DNA of 64,000 nucleotides from Ceratobasidium sp. AG-K (GCA_037039685.1 JAWNGF010000001.1:3968001-4032000); one strand, 5' to 3'; positions 39,201 through 53,391 are shown, counted from the stretch's first letter. The notes: generated by a model not told the origin, from the sequence alone. Program-made: numbers and translations.

Positions 39201-39964
39201 ACCGACATGTGAAGCCAGACCTTGTCTGGAGTTGCCCCAGCTCCGGGCTTCGGGAGCCCTTCAATCATGCGCAGAGCTAGTCCAAGCAAAGTCGGCTTCA
39301 TTTTTCGGGGAGTGTCTGGAGCGCGAGCTTGCATCATCATACAGACAATACCCCAGAAAACATATCTGACTTCCGCGCCAGTTCCCGGGAATGTGCGGTG
39401 AAGACGCAAGGCGGTTTGCTGAGCTGTCCGCCATGAACCAATTTTAGCCATTGCTATAAAGGCCTGGCACCCAAGCTCTTCATTGTTTGGACTCTTTTTG
39501 TATGCATCATCGTAGAGAGCCACAACATCTTGGGCTACGTAGACGAACAGGTCAATCGCAGGACCAATATGTATGCGAATTAGGTGCCACACTCACGTCG
39601 ATCCAGAGCACGCAAGACGTGTGAAAGAGTGTTGAGGACAGTTTCGTCTGCCGGCTTCAACGCGATCAACTCGTCTGCCAGAGCAATGCACTCTTCTAGT
39701 TTCCCCGCTCGAATGAGAGCCAAAGCTTTTAGAGACTACCCGGACAAGTTGACAGCGTTAGAGCAACCGACAAACAGTCTAATAGGCACTTACTTTTATA
39801 ATAGCAGAGTCCGGCTGCTTTTTAAGAGACTTGTTGCACAGCTGCAAAGCCAGCTTTGGGGTCCCTGAATCGAGCGCATCTACACATAGCGTGTATGAGG
39901 AACAGCTGGCTGCATGCCAGGTCTAGGACTCACCGTAGATTGGTTGAAGCTTACGGTCCGACAT
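36271..39964 (-). CDS. NAA25: NatB auxiliary subunit NAA25 (Mdm20)
   Basis: Ribosome-anchoring subunit of N-terminal acetyltransferase B, which acetylates Met-Asp/Glu/Asn/Gln starts. The N terminus reads MSDRKLQPIYDALDSG, then TPR-like helices: NKSLKKQPDSAIIKSLKALAL, VLNTLSHVLRALDR, VALYDDAYKKSPNNEELG and MAKIGSWRTAQQTALRLHRTF, the region characteristic of Naa25. Later helices include VWLHMSVLIDLGKLE and LPWDLLHISGLAQEALVLFE. The final exon (36271 to about 36373) ends GWGKGMLRSLI. More than ten introns; roughly 880 residues, near the family size. Internal exon borders were not all checked base by base. Confidence 0.87.
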
Positions 39965-40994
39965 TTTTCAGAGTTCGCAGAGATATTTCGAGGCCAGGGT
40001 GAGCTTGTCGTCAAAACGGGTGTTATGTGAGACGTGGACAACTAGCCAGTAAAGCAAACCTGAATAACAAAATTTGGACACGCCCCAAGAAACGCCCATC
40101 CACGGATTTCATTTCTAATTTGTGGCAAATGAAACCACTATACTTTAGTAACGACTATATCCATTGTCCGTACGTTTGAAAAGACGCAAAGCAAAGCAAA
40201 ACTGAAGTCTTATAATTCGGTATGGTACAAACCAAACTTTTTACTCGACATGCCCGCGGTGGCTCGTTGACTTGGCCAAATAACTTCGAATGTCGGCTGA
40301 GGTAGATGCAGCACGTGTGTACAGTTCACGCTGGAGACCACATGACCCAGCTGTCAGATAACGACCACGTTTTGCGCTACTTGATATGGACTTGATCAAT
40401 GCTACTGTATGCTGTCCGGGCATGGCTTGTCCTTCGCCTTAGCTAAATTGCCGTGCTGGCATAGTTGTCTATCACACCATCGACTTCTGCAGCAAATGCT
40501 GCAATGGATGGGTGTCCATCCTATATTAATGAATCCCCCAAGCCAAAGGAAGTCCTCCTTGGCCTGCACTATCTTGGTGTTCTTGTGTATTCCTCACTTC
40601 TTCCAGCGTGCTTGTTTATTTCATATTAGCGCGATAACCGACGCGCCGACGATAACGTTGACAGTCGTCCGCATGATCTAGCTAATTTAACCGACTTTGC
40701 CAAGCCGTGCGCGAGTTCCCGGGAGTAATGGGTGTACATATCGAAGCACTGATTACTGGCGCTCATGTTAGCTGGGCTACTATACACTGTCTTGGCATAC
40801 TCGACGCATATGGGCATGACATGATGATGTGCTGCACGCGGGATGACTGGCACGCGCGCAGTTGGAATTCCTGGTAGTCTGGAGAAGGGGGAGGTGACAC
40901 TAGCATGTTAGACATCTATAAATGCTTGACTCATCGGCAGTTGAATCTGCAGTCCTTGTTGGATCTTTCTCCTCTACCTAGTACATTACTCATC
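39965..40994. other. intergenic, about 1 kb, between NAA25 and the M35 protease
   Basis: Shared divergent upstream region. Apart from the TATA box listed for the protease and a gCACGTGt near 40314, no gene or repeat is seen. Confidence 0.35.
40917..40922 (+). promoter_or_regulatory. TATA box of the M35 protease gene
   Basis: TATAAA lies 73 bp before the ATG at 40995, a good core-promoter distance for a strongly expressed secreted enzyme. Confidence 0.55.
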
Positions 40995-42271
40995 ATGCGC
41001 ACTGTCTTCACCGCTGCTTTGGCCTCTGCCGCCCTCCTCGGCGTTTCCGCTGCCCCTGGCCTCTCCTTGTCCATCTCTACCCCCGAGTCCGTCGCCGATG
41101 TCGAGAACTTGTCCGTTACGACCATCGTCAAGAACACTGGTACTGAGACTCTCAAGCTGTTGAAAGATCCTCGTGGTGTGCTCTCTTCTACTAAGACCCA
41201 CACCTTCAATGTTGCCAATGAGAAAGGCACTCCTCAGTTCACCGGCATGTTTGTCAAGTAGTAAGTCAATGTTCCGGATGCACTGGAATGTATGCTTACG
41301 ATCTGTTTTCAGCTCACCCGAGCATGCGTTGAAGACCAACAACGCCGCTGACTTTGCTGTCCTGGCACCCGGTCAGACCTATGAGCTCACCCACAGCTTG
41401 GCTGGTGTCTACAACTTCACCAACACTGGCGCCGGCGAATTCAAGGTAGGGATTTTTGGAATAGACAACAATCGTTCGTAGTTGCTCACTTCTTCAATCA
41501 GATCGACGCGTCCAACGTCTTCCAGTATGTTGATGCAGCCGGTAAGCTCGCAACCATTGAGGCTGCGACCGAGTCGAAGAAAATTGGCATCAGCGGCAAC
41601 CTCGTCTCTACTCGCGTAAGTAGCATATACTTACAGAATCCTCGAATTATCGTCACCTAACATACTCCTATAGGGCTTGCCCAAAGTCGAGGCTCGCTCG
41701 CTCAGCAAGCGTGTCTCCTATGTTGGGTGCAGCACCACCCGCCAATCGCAGATTGCCACTGCGGTGACCTCTGCCAACAGCTATGTTTCCGGGGCTTCTA
41801 GCTACCTTGCCTCGCTCACTACCGGCAAGCCCCGTTACACCACCTGGTTCGGCACGTACAGCGCATCCCGCGTTTCCACCGTCCGCTCCCACTTCACTGC
41901 TATTGGCACTGATGCTTCGAGCACCACCTACGACTGCTCTACTTGCACTTCGAGTGCATTTGCATACGTATATGCTAACCAGCCAGGCCGTGTCTATCTC
42001 TGCAGCGCCTTCTGGAGCGCCCCCAAGTAAGTGCAATCCTTCCAAGTGTACTATAATCGCATACTTATCAAACTGCTGCAGCACCGGTACCGACTCCAAG
42101 GCGGGAACCATTGTCCACGAGCAGTCTCACTTCACGGTCAACGGCGGTACTCAGGACGTCGTCTACGGACAAGCCGGTGCTAAGAACCTTGCTATCTCCA
42201 ACCCCGCGCAGGCCATCACGAACGCCGACAGCCACGAGTACTTTGCGGAGAACACCCCCGCTCAGTCTTAA
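40995..42271 (+). CDS. secreted deuterolysin-type metalloprotease (peptidase family M35)
   Basis: Extracellular zinc endopeptidase; close relatives in mushrooms are peptidyl-Lys metallopeptidases. A signal peptide is clear (MRTVFTAALASAALLGVSAA), followed by a pro-region of about 160 residues (LSLSISTPESVADVENLSV onward) that ends near a dibasic-like SLSKR. The mature domain has YVGCSTTRQSQIATAVTSA, CSTCTSSAFAYVYANQPG, the zinc-binding helix TIVHEQSHF (HExxH) and the downstream aspzincin-type ITNADSHEYFAEN. Four introns join in frame. Total about 345 residues. It is a protein-degrading enzyme likely used in nutrition or host/substrate breakdown; that role is inferred from the family. Confidence 0.92.
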
Positions 42272-42837
42272 ATGACCACTGGAACGCTGTACTACGATGT
42301 AAAATTTCCTGTATATTTAGGGCTTTTTGGATGAAAAATTGATGTTTTGAATCATACAATGGTTGCGAGCACGCTTCGAGGTTCAAAAACGACGCTGGAG
42401 GTGGCCGCTTGAAGTGTTTATGCGCATACAAAGTTGTTAGTTACCTAGGTACAAGGTTGATCGAACACGAATCGTGTGCATGAACCGTCACATGATTTTA
42501 GAGCGACTGGCCTTATTTATAAGGATAGTGTTTGTCCACCTGTATGTCTCGTAGCTGCCACTGAAGCTCAAAAGATTCAAAGAATCCTACGTAGAACTGG
42601 GTTCGAGCACCAATACCCTAACTTTAAGAAGTGTCCATGTCGGCATTGCTCTACTAGACTAAGAGCTTCCGCCTTGGATAACTAGCCAGGGAGAGCGATT
42701 TAGGCTGAGTTTTTGTACGAGGCGCTGTAGGGCGGTTCGAAACTTTAGAAGCACAACTAAGATTATGATATGATATACACAAGCGACTCGCACTGGTCGC
42801 TAACAGCTGCCCCAACGTGCCAAACTTTGATTCTCTC
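42272..42837. other. convergent 3' gap between M35 protease and RPT1
   Basis: About 566 bp holding the two 3' ends. No gene seen; a GGGTTCGAGCACC stretch near 42600 resembles a tRNA B box, but no cloverleaf forms around it. Confidence 0.35.
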
Positions 42838-44710
<1,873 letters not shown>

Positions 44711-44825
44711 GGTGAATAGTAGTCGCGGTGGTAGTCGGTGAGGTGTAAATACAGGGAGCGACGCGTCAGCTAATGAATAAGAATATCATTGCGTGTCTGG
44801 CGGGGGAGTCCCCCGGGTCCTCACG

Positions 44826-44833
44826 CACGTGAC
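44826..44833. promoter_or_regulatory. CACGTGAC bHLH-type site in the RPT1/PRP45 divergent promoter
   Basis: Exact CACGTGAC, 115 bp from the RPT1 ATG and 52 bp from the PRP45 ATG, next to a short inverted repeat GGGGGAGTCCCCC. Confidence 0.6.
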
Positions 44834-44885
44834 TCTTGTGCTGTGCTGACACACCACGGTTAGGGACAACTTCCACCACTCCACC

Positions 44886-46869
44886 ATGGCCGCTCTCGCC
44901 TCGTAAGTTTGTGTTATCAATACTAAGCTCGCTATTGACCTTGGTAAAGTCTCCTTCCCCAACCTGTTCACGCCCCCATCTCCGACGATGAGGAGGAAAA
45001 GGCGCCAGTGACTGCTCTTGCACCTGCTGTTGTTATTCCCGCGTATGGCCAGCGAAAAGGATGGAGACCCACAAAACAGGCCGACTTTGGGGATGGTGGC
45101 TCGTATCCCGAGTGCCACATTGCGCAGTACCCCCTTGACTTGGGCAAGAAGAAGGTGAGTTGTGTGATACTATCTGCGTACAAACGCTAACGGGTGTTAG
45201 GCCAATCCTGGTAACACACTTGCGTTGCAAGTCGACAGCGAGGGGAATGTGCGGTACGATGCTATCGCACAGCAGGGTCATCGAGACGGTCGGCTAGTGC
45301 AGTCCCAGTTCAAGGACCTTGTGCCACTCGCCCAACGTTCTGACCTCAACGACGAGAGTCGCGCAATGGAGCGTCCCTCCGAGGATGAAGTTCAAGCCAC
45401 TGCTGAACGCACTCGCGCTGCGCTCGAGAAACTCGTCCATGGCAAGATTAAAGCTGCTCAGCCCAAAAATGTCCCTGATTCTGTCGGCAAATCTTCCTTC
45501 GTCCGGTACACGCCTTCCCAACAATCTGGCAGCGGCATGAACCAGCGGATTATCAAAATCACCGAGGTAGTCGAGGACCCAATGGAGCCGCCCCGCTTCA
45601 AGCACAAGAAAATTCCTCGCGGGCCACCCAGCCCACCGCCACCCATTTTGCGTAGCCCTCCTCGCAAAGCGACCGCCGCCGAACAAAAGGAATGGATGAT
45701 TCCGCCATGCATCTCCAACTGGAAGAACAACAAGGGTTTCACCATTCCGCTTGACAAGCGTCTTGCCGCCGACGGACGTGGTTTGCAGGATGTAAGTTGC
45801 AAGTAGCACTTTCATTTGCGTTGACCTGACTTTCTCCGGTAGATTCATATCAACGATAACTTTGCTAAATTCTCCGAGTCCCTCTTTGTTGCCGATCGTC
45901 ACGCTCGTGAAGAAGTCCGCCAACGTTCGCTGATGCAACAAAAGATTGTCGAGAAAGAAAAGGCTGCAAAGGAGGAACAGCTCCGCGAGATGGCTCAACG
46001 AGCTCGCGCCGAACGTGGAGGCCTCGTAGCCCCCTCGGCCGGTGGCAGCAGTGCGGCGCCAAAGGCCAACATGGGAGCGCTGGCTGGTTATGGCTCGGGC
46101 AGCGACGAGAGCGGCTCAGAGGAAGACGATGATGAGGACGACGAGGCTGCCAAGTTGCGTGACCAGATGCGCCGTGAGAAGAGGCAGGAGCGTGAGCGCG
46201 AGCTCCGCATGAACAACATGGGCACGGAGCAACGGGCCAAGCAACTCGCTCGGTTAGTATCTCTGGACCTATTGAACAACCCACTACTCACAGCGTGTTC
46301 TGCAGACAAGAGCAACGTGACATTTCCGAAAAGGTTGCACTTGGTTTGGCCAAGCCAACGCTTAGCAAGGAATCTATGTTGGACTCCCGACTCTTCAACC
46401 AGCAATCCCTCTCCAACTCGTTTGCCGACGAGGACTCCTACAACCTCTACGATAAGCCCCTCTTCCATGGCTCATCGGCTGCAGCAGCCATCTACAAGTC
46501 CCGAGGTAACATTTCTACCGGAGACGATGCTGCGTTTGGCGGTGGAACAGAAGAGGGCATCCGACAGACGCTCGAGCAGGACAGGTTTAATCTGGGCGTC
46601 AGTAACTTTGAGGGTGCCCGCGAGCAGGAGGTCAGGGAGGGACCGGTCATGTTCGAGAAAGATACGACTGCGAGTACGGGCGCAGATGTGTTTGGTGTCG
46701 ATCAATTCTTGGATGCTGCCAAACGAGGGGAGAAAAGAGGGTTGGATACAAACGTGTGAGTATCACGCCTCCGGTCACGCTCACTATGTTTAGTTACTTA
46801 TGGGCCTTGGATGTTAGTGCAGGTGCCAGGAAGAAGCAGCAGATCGAGCGGGCGGACGAGCAAGAGTAA
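44886..46869 (+). CDS. PRP45: SNW-domain spliceosome protein Prp45/SKIP
   Basis: Core protein of the activated spliceosome (NTC-related) and, in animals, a transcription co-regulator. The first exon is tiny (MAALA plus two bases); an intron then leads to PQPVHAPISDDEEEKAPV. The SNW core is plain: IPAYGQRKGWRPTKQADFGD, GSYPECHIAQYPLDLGKK, RIIKITEVVEDPMEPPRFKHK and IPPCISNWKNNKGFTIPLDK, including the name-giving SNWK. The C-terminal half is Glu/Arg-rich helices (LREMAQRARAERGG, RREKRQERERELRMN) and ends KKQQIERADEQE through a last intron. About 560 residues, usual for fungal members. Sequence intact. Confidence 0.94.
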
Positions 46870-47250
46870 CTGCCTACGACAACTTAGACGATTACCAAGG
46901 GATTGTATGTCTGGTTTGTATTATACTATGTCCATTCATTATTGCACAACAAATCAATGTCGCTGTCTTATTACACGACGTAGATCCACAAAACCAAACA
47001 GGTTTGGGTTTGGATATCAATCAGCATGCCCTTCAAGTGATTGCATAATGGCTTGGCTCGTTCTACACCATCTCTCAGATAAGAGGAAGGTCAAAAGTGA
47101 GGTCAATATTGCATACAGGCCGATTCCAGTGCGTCACAGGGTCCATTATGATGCGACATAAACTCGACTCCAACTCGTGTCTATCTACCTGCTACCCACC
47201 ATTCAGTGCCCACCACCCACGCAGTCAAATCCTGATACCTCCCGCTCAAT
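46870..47250. other. intergenic, 381 bp
   Basis: Holds the 3' end of PRP45 and the upstream region of the PEBP gene. Nothing else recognised. Confidence 0.3.
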
Positions 47251-48119
47251 ATGCGTTGCGGTTCGCTATTGTTTACTACCCTAGCACTCTCGTTTGGCTG
47301 GGCCAACTCAGTTGCTATTCACAAGTGTTCGATCCGTAAAACCAGCCACTCACGACCCACATTGGATCAAGTTAAAGAGTCGTTCTATGAAGCCAAGATA
47401 GTCCCAGACCTGCTGCAGAGTTTTGAACCGACTTCTCTGCTCTATCTTACCTATGAGAGCGACTCGCTCAAGGACTCGGGCATTGTCCTCCCTGGCAAGA
47501 AATTTGCAAAAGACGGTACGCACCCGTAACATATTCTCGCCCAGTACGAATCTATATACTTAATCTACTTTTTCAGCTACCGAAAAGCAGCCCGAGATAT
47601 CCTTGGAAGGCCCAGGATGGCCAGGTGCTTACGTATTTTTCCTCCTCGACCCCGACGCGCCATCCCACTCTGACCCAAGTGGTCACAAGTACGACACATG
47701 TTTGCAGGAAACCTCACCATCTCTGGAGACTCTAAACATGTCCCGCATAGCGTGGTTCTAGGCAACGCTACAGACGCTGTTAACGAGTACATGCCTCCGG
47801 TTCGCATCCTTCTAGTCTATAAACGTTTAATGTACTAACACTTTGCACGATTAAAGGCGCCTCCAGCTGGCACGGGCCCTCACCGTTATGTAGCGTTGTT
47901 GTATGCTCAGCCACCCGACTTTGATTACTCCTTCCTAAACACTTCCGACCGATACGGTTCAACATCACCGCATTCTCCCAACGGTCGGGCTTGGGTACAC
48001 CTCTTGCCGGTACCTTCTTGACCGTAAAGGTCAAAGAAGAGGAAGACGTCTACTGGATTTCGTTGTTAAAGCACATATGGTCGCACTGGCGTGGAATTGC
48101 CCTAAAACTGCTGTTCTAA
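47251..48119 (+). CDS. secreted PEBP-family (phosphatidylethanolamine-binding) protein
   Basis: A signal peptide (MRCGSLLFTTLALSFGWANS) precedes a PEBP fold. Visible are VVPDLLQSF-like FEPTSLLYLTY, VFFLLDPDAPS with the ligand-pocket DPDAP motif, HMFAGNLTISG, PPAGTGPHRYVALLYAQP (the conserved GxHRY) and FNITAFSQRSGLGTPLAGTF. Two one-base losses must be assumed: in the AA at 47687-47688 (giving SGHKVRHMF) and at about 47955-47957 (giving RYGFNITAF or RYRFNITAF). Without the second, the frame would end early at LLPVPS. With it, the protein continues through LTVKVKEEEDVYW to a stop at 48117-48119. About 240 residues. Ligand unknown. Confidence 0.8.
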
Positions 48120-48329
48120 TTTCTCTAGGCTGTCAAACAGTGTATTATAAATTACAAAGAACCTTTATCTGTATATATATATGTATTCTGTCGGTTGCCG
48201 CAAATAACAAGTTTACTCGTGCCGGATTCAGTCTGAACTCTCGTTTAATATTGTTATCATTATTTAGAGGCCCTGTGGGTCTAGCAACATTAAAGTCATA
48301 TATGCGCTCCGAAATCATTCGCATTTGCC

Positions 48330-50652
48330 CTAGTCTCCCATGGCCCGGAACTTTTCTACGATCTCGGTGTTGAGAGCTTCGAGCTTCTTGGAAACGGCCT
48401 CTTGGCCTTGAGACGGGCTCTGAGCCAATGGCCTTCAGTATTTACTCCATGACTACACCTATTGAACTTTGCTTACCTCGAATTTCATCTGAGAGAGCTT
48501 GAACATGATGTCGCTCGTTGCCTCTTGACCTTGTTAAATGTCAGCTCTCCTTTGGTGACGGCATTGACGGCGGCATCGTGGAAGGCAACAAAGTTCTTCA
48601 ACATCAAGCTTGTCTTGTAGAAAGGACAGTAGCGATCGTATTCGCTCATTCCGTTCTGTTGCAAAAAGTCGTCCTTGAGCATGCGAGCAACTTCGAGTGT
48701 AACCTTGTCAGCTTCTCCGAGAGCGCTCTTTCCGACCAGCTGGACGATTTCAGCCAAGTCGTCCTCCTTCTGCAGAATCTCTTTGGTCTTGTTACGGCTC
48801 GGGATAAATCCAGGGTCGTTCGACTGGTAGTGCCCTTCCAACACCTGAATGTACTTGGAGTAAGATACGTTCCAGTTGACGGACGGGAAATGTTTTCGTT
48901 GGGCGAGTTTCTTGTCCAACCCCCAGAAGACTTGTACGATGCTGAGAGTAGCGGCCGTAACAGGATCGGAGAAATCACCACCAGGTGGGGAAACACTAAA
49001 ATGACAGGCACTATGAATTCTAGCTCCAAGCGGGCGAGCGAAATACTCACGCGCCGACAATCGAAACGGTTCCTTCACGTTGGGGACTACCCAAACATGT
49101 AACCTTGCCCGCTCGTTCGTAGAAGCTAGCAAGCTTAGTACTGAGATATGCAGGATACCCAGAGTCCGCAGGCATTTCAGCCAGACGGCCGGAAATTTCA
49201 CGAAGTGCTTCGGCCCAACGCGAAGTAGAGTCAGCCATCATGGCAACGTTCGAACCTTGGTCACGCCAGTACTCGGCGAGGGTGATACCAGTATAAATAG
49301 AGGCCTCACGGGCGGCGACGGGCATGTTAGATGTATTGGCTACGAGCGTTGTGCGTTTCATAATGGGCTCCTGGCGGTCACCGACCTCCAACGTAAGCTC
49401 GGGGAACTCCATTAGCACCTAGAAAAAAGTCAGTAAACAAAGGACACGTTCAAGACCTGTACAAACCTCAGCCATTTCGTTGCCTACGTGAAGCTATGAG
49501 CCACATGAAATGGTTTAAACAAGTTATCGACCCACCTCGTTCACCACATCCAACGTAGACAATGATATTCGAGTTTGAGAACTTAGATAACGCCTGTGAA
49601 ATGACCGTCTTTCCTGCACCAAAAGCACCTGGGATAGCAGTTGTACCGCCCTGAACGCAAGGGAACAGAGAGTCGAGAACTCGTTGACCAGTGAAGAGCG
49701 GGTAGTCGGCGGTGAGCTTTGCAGCGGTTGGTCGGGGCGCACGGACAGGCCATAGTTGCATCATGGTGTGTTGCGTCTTCTTTCCTTCGAACTCGGTCTC
49801 CAGCACAGTATCCTAACTCAGACATTAGAGCGCGATCATTCGGATGATGTCATCAGGACTTGCCTCAACGGTGTAGCTGCCCTTTTCCGCGATGCTAGTA
49901 ATTGTGCCTAATGCTCGAGGCGGCAACATGATTTTGTGGTTATCGACAAGTGAGTTCTCGTATACCGCTCCAAATATATCACCTCCGGAGATGTGATCCC
50001 CGACCTGCACTACCATTGAACACGATGGCTACCAGAACGTAACTCGTACCCACCTTGAACTGTCCAGGGGTAAAGTCCCATTTGATGGCACGGTCCAGAG
50101 CATCAGTGTTGATACCACGAGGGATGTAAATGGACTTGGATGATTCTTGGATCGCCCTCAGCGGCCGCTGGATTCCATCCACAATATTCTCCATCAAGCC
50201 TGGACACTAGCCATTAGGAGCTGCCATGCACGACGTGATAGTGAAATATACCAGGGCCAAGCTCGACACTCAGTGGCTTTCCGGTGCGCAACACTGGGTC
50301 TCCGACTGTTACACCTGAGGTTTCTTCGTAGACTTGGATTGTGGTCTTGTCGGCATCAATCCGAATGACCTCTGAAACTCGAGTAAGCACAGTCTAAACT
50401 AAGTGGCTATGGACTGCTCACCTCCAACTAGTTCATCGTGCCCTACGCGTACTAGTTCGTACATAGCAGATCCCGCCATGTTCTCCGCGATGACGACAGG
50501 TCCTGATACACCAAATACTTGGCCGTAACGCGATTCCTGGTCCTCATCGCGAATCTTAGGGAGATCACGCTTTGCGTTCTGCAATGCACCAGCCTAGTTT
50601 ATATCTTCGTTAATATTCGCGATTCTTCACGCTAGTTTTCTGAACACACCAT
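48330..50652 (-). CDS. VMA1: V-type proton ATPase catalytic subunit A
   Basis: ATP-hydrolysing subunit of the vacuolar V1 sector. Seen in order: [55 protein letters not shown], the non-homologous region [36 protein letters not shown]-loop [55 protein letters not shown] and the C terminus [14 protein letters not shown]. The start is an ATG at 50652 followed at once by a GTGTGT intron, then either [10 protein letters not shown] or NAKRD. No intein lies at the yeast VMA1 insertion point; a short spliceosomal intron falls just after GERG instead. About 615 residues; intact. Confidence 0.95.
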
Positions 50653-51144
50653 GATGGAATGGAATAGGGGGTCAGGATCGCCTGGAGGAGCGGGTGGCGT
50701 CCCTTTTGTTTGACTTCGTGTGGTTATATAACCCGAATTGATCCCTCGAGTGCCTTTGCTCTCTCTGGTTGACCCAAACGTTAAGCGAGTAAAAATATTA
50801 GCGCGTCCTCGTGTTGCAGTGAGAAAAGAAACCCAGTATCCATCTCATCGTACTCCTGTTTAATAACTACGCGTACATGCGGCAAATCTGTTGTTTGGCG
50901 ACGCATGTGTGCCCCCAGTCTCGCCCCACTCTCAGCCAATCGCAGTACCTGCGGGCTGCGATATGCCCTGTCCTCAGTCGCTGCGGTACTTTGCAAGGAC
51001 ATCAATGATAGCTGCGATCTCGGAACCGCGTATTTTCCCAGCGACCCCAAGGTATGACTACCCCGGAACCGAAGGCTGACTCACACGGAAACCTCGTGAT
51101 ACTGTTCAAATAACTCCCTCGCTGTGAGCAAGCCACCACCAGAT
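50653..51144. other. divergent promoter region of VMA1 and the P-loop kinase
   Basis: About 490 bp without a gene. No CACGTG site and no TATA box seen. Confidence 0.3.
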
Positions 51145-51900
51145 ATGAACCCTCCCGTACAGCTCCGTTCGGCTCCCAGCGCTCGCCTGCCATTGTTGGG
51201 AGACAAGAATGGCATATATAAAATCGCAATTGTGGGAAATAGTGGCTCCGGCAAGGTGGTTTCTTACACACAAACCGTAAATGGTACAAGAAACTGAAAC
51301 TGAAATGGTGGTCATGAAGACGACCCTAGCTACTCAGCTCTCGGAGCTGCTCCATATCCCACGTCTTTCTCTGGACGAGCTATACTGGGACCCCAACTGG
51401 ACGCCAGTCGAGCTCGAGGTTTTCCAGGGTCGACTAAAAGCTTTTCTCGACGCTCATCCAAGGGGTTGGGTGGTAGACGGAAATTATATGCAACATAAAG
51501 GGCCAGTTATGCAGGGGGATTACAAGCAAGCGACGTGCTCTGTAAGAGGTTCAACTAGCTACTTGGCCGGTATACCTACCAATCCACTGCCTTAGGGATC
51601 GACCCTCCGCTAATAGTTTGTTTTTGGCGAACTTTACGTCGCACATTTGGTCGCTTATTTCTCAATTATCCCCCATGCGCGACCGGATGCGACGAGCAAA
51701 TCGGCGAGACCTTGGGCTCAAAGAAAAGTATTCTAATTTGGTGTTTAACCCAGCACGACGTGATCCGGACAAACTTCACCAAGATCTGGGAGCTTGAGAA
51801 TGTGGAGGAAGGAAAAGGAAAATGGAGAAGGTTTACAGGCTGGGGTTCAGAATTGGATAGTTGGCTTATCTGGCTCAGAAATAGCATCAAATCTGAGTAG
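51145..51900 (+). CDS. FlaR-like P-loop kinase (adenylate-kinase-like fold)
   Basis: Starts MNPPVQLRSAPSARLP and soon reaches KIAIVGNSGSGK with TTLATQLSELLHIP after an intron, a Walker A. The lid and substrate region LSLDELYWDPNWTPVELEVF and GWVVDGNY follow, then DPPLIVCFWRTLRRTFGRLF. This order (SLDELYW, VVDGNY, the Trp/Arg-rich helix) is that of the bacterial 'DNA topology modulation protein FlaR' kinases and their fungal relatives. Frame between NYMQHKG and GIDPPL needs either a weak donor (GTTCAA at about 51552) or one lost base. About 210 residues. Substrate unknown. Convergent with PUS4, 54 bp apart. Confidence 0.75.
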
Positions 51901-51954
51901 TAAAGCATTTCAGACAATCCTATGGCTCACCTATCATGTACTTGCAAACTGTCA

Positions 51955-53308
51955 TTAACTTTCCGACCAACTTTGTATGATCGCTTGTTCCCATTCCTCC
52001 CATTCCTCTTCTTCCGACTTAGCTTGGGTCTCCCCGTTCTCCATTTGCTCGAGAGCCCGCTCGAAAACCTCCCACTTGATACAATTTCCATCCATAAGCT
52101 CCGGTCGATCAACGTCAACAGAAGGAATAGCCAATGGTTTGCCCTCGAATGTTGCTTGATTTGATGCGCTAGCAAGGTTGTACTTTCCTTGACGGGTTCG
52201 CGTCAAAGTAACTACATGGGCTGCACTACCCAGTGCTAGTCCAATATCGTGCACAAGGCTCCGAACGTACGTTCCTGAAGAAACTGACATGCGTAAGACG
52301 AAAGCAGGAGGACCTGGCAAGCTTGGATCATCCACCACGGTCGTGGGAGGGGTAGCTTGTCGAAGAGCGTTTACGACAGCAGGTTGGGTCTCGGTGGGGT
52401 GTGCGTCGTTCTCGGCTTTGATGATGAGCTCCTTCATTCGGTCCATGGATTCTCGTTGTTCCTCGGTAATTGTCTTGTCCGGCCACTTGTATCGATGTCC
52501 AGCCATATCTTCTGGAGATGTCGCGGCAGGGGTCCAAGACTCTAATACCAATTCATGGACTGTACACGATCGGGCTTCAATCGGTCGGGGTAGAGGTTTG
52601 TTTTCGCGGGCGTATTCATATAGGGGCTTCCCATCCATCTTCAAGGCCGAGAAGCTAGATGCATTGTGAGCAACGTCACGAAACTAGTTTACGGTCCTGA
52701 CGACTTACATGGGCGGCATTTGCTGAATTTCCCCTCTAAACCGATTCAAAACCTTTTCCACGTGGTCATGAGTGATATGGCTATATGGGGAGATGCGAAC
52801 TCTATTTCCATTGCTATCGTAGCTATCCGTTTCACAGCCTAGTAGAGCAGTGGTACGGTATTCCTGCAAGTTATTCAAGTCATGTAAGCCATTATAATGA
52901 CAGCATAGTACTTACTTTTGTACACTCAAGAAATTGTCCTAGAGATTTTGTACCTTTATTTACGCCAAGAACTTTTGTAGAAACAGGATATCAGTCTGGT
53001 CGAAGCAACCCGATCTAGTCTGACTCACCAAGGACACCGTCTGCCAACGGATCCAGAGTTCCCCCCTGACCCAGCTTAGGAAGATCTGAAGGTCTGCTCA
53101 AACGGCCTCCCTTCCGTCTCTTTTTATTTTTCTTCTGCTTCTCCCTCTCAGCTAATACCCGCTCGTATTCTTCTTGGTCGACGAGGAGGCGTGACTTGGC
53201 TAACAGTGGTTTGAGTCGATCTAATATCGCCATAGAGGTTGGCCCGGATGGCTTGGCAATAGCGAATAAGCCATTCAGCGGGAGGGACCCAAAGGTTGTC
53301 TTGGGCAT
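51955..53308 (-). CDS. PUS4: tRNA pseudouridine-55 synthase (TruB family)
   Basis: Makes pseudouridine 55 in the T loop of tRNAs. The protein starts MPKTTFGSLPLNGLFAIAKP with SGPTSM, has a Lys/Arg-rich insert, then the catalytic motif GQGGTLDPLADGVL with the nucleophilic Asp. After an intron comes VLGVNKGTKSLGQFL, then EYRTTALLGCETDSYD, FSALKMDGKPLYEYAR (the KxxGxxxYE motif), VSSGTYVRSLVHDIG and a C-terminal acidic tail EEEEWEEWEQAI. About 370 residues; four introns in frame. It faces OTU1 head to head across 172 bp containing GTCACGTG. Firm identification. Confidence 0.93.
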
Positions 53309-53383
53309 TTTCAGCTGAGTATCTATTGGGTGCACGGTGCACGATGAAGATAGTTTAGTTAAATTTAGGTTGAATGGCTTTAA

Positions 53384-53391
53384 GTCACGTG
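53384..53391. promoter_or_regulatory. GTCACGTG bHLH-type site in the PUS4/OTU1 divergent promoter
   Basis: Exact GTCACGTG, 75 bp from the PUS4 ATG and 89 bp from the OTU1 ATG. Confidence 0.6.

Noticed and set aside
42590..42620. tRNA-like B box (GGGTTCGAG)
   Set aside because: No acceptor stem or anticodon arm can be folded around it.
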